Source: Streptomyces sp. ISL-43 (lineage in GTDB: Bacteria; Actinomycetota; Actinomycetes; Streptomycetales; Streptomycetaceae). Taken from it: DNA of 64,000 nt. This document shows, piece after piece, positions 62,603-64,000 of this stretch. The stretch covers positions 124,001 to 188,000 of the forward strand of contig NZ_JAGGOT010000034.1 in assembly GCF_018614195.1 (NCBI RefSeq). Reading direction: 5' to 3'. The notes under the pieces are model-generated. The model had not been told where the DNA came from and did no database searches. It saw only the letters and a program-made list of their open reading frames with translations. The position numbers were made by a program, and so were the translations under genes. Each line of letters opens with the position of its first letter. Within the stretch, counting starts at the first letter, position 1.

Positions 62603-64000
62603 ATGGCAGTGCCCGACGCCCGCGTCCAGCTCCAGATCGCCGGCGCGTGGACGGACGCTGCCGACGACACCCCCCACGGGGCTGCGATCCGGTACAGCTG
62701 GGGCCGCCGCGGGGAGGGGTCCCGCACGGACCCCGCGGCGGCCTCGTTCTCGCTCCTCAACCCGGACGGCAAGTACAGCGCCCGGAACCCCCGCAGCCCG
62801 TATTTTGGGCAGCTCGGACGCAATACGCCGGTGAGGCTCACCCATGGCGGCTCGACGGTCACGCTCGTCATCCCCAGCGGCGTGCAGGGCCGCGCTACGA
62901 CCCCCGACACGGCTGCGCTCGACATCCTCGGCGACATCGACGTCCGCGCGCACCTCACCCCAGCCGTATGGGAGGGGACGCACACCAACGTCGCCTGGGA
63001 CATCGTCGGTAAAACGGGCGCGTCTGGGCAGCGCTCGTGGAGCCTGCTCATGTCCAACACCGGCCTGTTCTTCCGGTGGTCGCCTGACGGCATCACCAGC
63101 ATCAACACGACCGCGACCGATGTCGTGCCGTTCGCCCCGGGCCAGGAGGGGGCTGTCCGTGCCTCCCTCGACGTCAATAACGGCGCTGGGGGCTGGACCG
63201 TCACCTTTTACACGGCGTCGACTCTGGCAGGTTCCTGGACTCAGCTCGGTACCCCGGTCAGCGGCGTTGGTGTCACGTCGATCATCAACTCGACGAGCCC
63301 GGTCGAGATCGGCAACATTTCGACAGGCGCTTTCGCGACCGTGTCGCGGCGGATTCACGCGGTCGAAATCCGCAACAGTGCGGGGACGGTCGTGGCCAAT
63401 CCGGTCTTCACCTCGCAGGCGAGCGGCGCGACCTCGTTCACGGACGCGGCGGGCCGCACCTGGTCGACGGCGGGCGGCGCCGAGATCACCTCCCGGCGGA
63501 TCCGGGCCGTCCTGGAGGCCTCCTCCTGGACCCCGCAGTGGGGTGCCAGCGGCTACGACGTCACCACCCCGGTCGAGGCGGCCGGGATTCTGCGCCGCCT
63601 CGGGCAGGGAGACAAAGCGTTCGCGTCCACGCTGCGGCGTCGTATCCCCGCAGCCGGATCCCCGAAGGCGTATTGGCCGATGGAGGAGGGGACCACGGCG
63701 ACGCAGGCGTTTTCGCCTGTCGCAGGCGTGGCCCCGCTGACTGTGACCGGTTTCGAGTGGGCCGCGGATAGCGACCTTGCCGGGTCGGCGCCGTTGCCGC
63801 GGATCACGGACGCTGCGAGCATGGCAGGCGCGGTCCCCACATATGCGAGCACTGGGCAATGGATGGTCGCTTTCGTCTACCACCTGCCGGCGGCTCCGGT
63901 CACACCGATCACCCTGCTGGAATTCACGACCACGGGAACGGCCCGACGGGTTGTCCTGACCATGGACGGCGCCGGCAACGTGGGCGTCAACGGGTACAGC
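62603..64000 (+). CDS. Minor tail protein, partial (runs off window)
   Basis: At least 466 codons are open from the ATG at 62603 to the last base, with no stop. The N-terminus (VPDARVQLQIAGAWTDAADD, GEGSRTDPAAASFSLLNPDG, YSARNPRSPYFGQLGRNTPV) is typical of the minor tail protein after the tape measure in Streptomyces phages. Beta-rich LamG-like parts follow (SPKAYWPMEEGTTATQAFSP). RBS AGGAG. Probably tail-tip or receptor-binding. Confidence 0.85.
   Translation, partial: MAVPDARVQLQIAGAWTDAADDTPHGAAIRYSWGRRGEGSRTDPAAASFSLLNPDGKYSARNPRSPYFGQLGRNTPVRLTHGGSTVTLVIPSGVQGRATTPDTAALDILGDIDVRAHLTPAVWEGTHTNVAWDIVGKTGASGQRSWSLLMSNTGLFFRWSPDGITSINTTATDVVPFAPGQEGAVRASLDVNNGAGGWTVTFYTASTLAGSWTQLGTPVSGVGVTSIINSTSPVEIGNISTGAFATVSRRIHAVEIRNSAGTVVANPVFTSQASGATSFTDAAGRTWSTAGGAEITSRRIRAVLEASSWTPQWGASGYDVTTPVEAAGILRRLGQGDKAFASTLRRRIPAAGSPKAYWPMEEGTTATQAFSPVAGVAPLTVTGFEWAADSDLAGSAPLPRITDAASMAGAVPTYASTGQWMVAFVYHLPAAPVTPITLLEFTTTGTARRVVLTMDGAGNVGVNGYS

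Larger units (their letters stand above)
31116..64000. mobile_element. Prophage, siphovirus-type (right end outside window)
   Basis: From a divergent repressor/Cro pair through replication genes to terminase, capsid and tail genes, the order is that of a temperate siphophage with a PBSX-type terminase and SPP1-type portal. No integrase, lysis cassette or right attachment site is in the window. The left boundary is placed after dsbB because gene character changes there; it is not proven. Confidence 0.9.

Noticed and set aside
61429..63204. 591-aa minus-strand ORF opposite tape measure
   Set aside because: Shadow caused by the repetitive tape measure sequence.

Overview
High GC, dense GTG/ATG starts with 4-nt stop/start overlaps, probable leaderless promoters and Streptomyces-type gene families (NsdA-like regulator, WhiB, DUF5993-DsbB pair, prim-pol gene beside tRNA-Lys) indicate a Streptomyces chromosome (inference from sequence only). 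The window holds three parts: an accessory island (1-16.7 kb), a short core stretch (16.7-31.1 kb), and an incomplete siphovirus-type prophage (31.1 kb to the window end).

Island, 1-16.7 kb. A minus-strand run (NUDIX hydrolase, SAH-hydrolase-like protein, unknown protein, RsbW-type ATPase, resolvase-like protein) is divergent from a plus-strand run (XRE/TPR regulator, YdcF-like, WbqC-like). Then come a 1070-aa P-loop protein carrying about fifteen 32-residue repeats, a 39-aa small ORF with a perfect 17-bp terminator stem, and an exo/endonuclease/phosphatase gene. A 128-bp fragment of the WbqC gene recurs exactly 6,007 bp downstream in the same orientation, bracketing these genes. Next is an AT-richer three-gene cassette (ribosomal protein uL30-like fusion, small beta-rich protein, membrane protein). 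The integration module is an excisionase-like gene, an XRE regulator and a tyrosine integrase that reads into the 3' end of tRNA-Lys(CTT). The integrase has a peptidoglycan-binding-type domain inserted between its catalytic boxes. The left attachment site is not in the window.

Core, 16.7-31.1 kb. Genes include a prim-pol-type protein, a MarR regulator with a large palindromic operator, a translationally coupled helicase / unknown protein / Cas4-like nuclease operon resembling a split Dna2, a PAP2 phosphatase, a histidine phosphatase, an NsdA-like regulator, a spermidine-synthase-like protein, a two-component system, and a DUF5993-DsbB pair.

Prophage, 31.1-64 kb (truncated at right). A divergent repressor/Cro-like switch is followed by a long tightly overlapped early operon: Cas4-like exonuclease, probable ssDNA-binding protein, prim-pol/SF3 helicase, an iteron-like repeat cluster, RusA, WhiB and many small zinc-ribbon proteins. 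A reverse-strand trio with a palindromic operator sits inside this operon. After two terminators and a lipoprotein gene come the late genes: terminase small and large subunits, portal, minor capsid, scaffold-like protein, major capsid, head-tail connectors, major tail protein, tail chaperones with a GGGAAAA -1 frameshift site, tape measure, and a minor tail protein running off the end. No prophage integrase or lysis gene is in the window.
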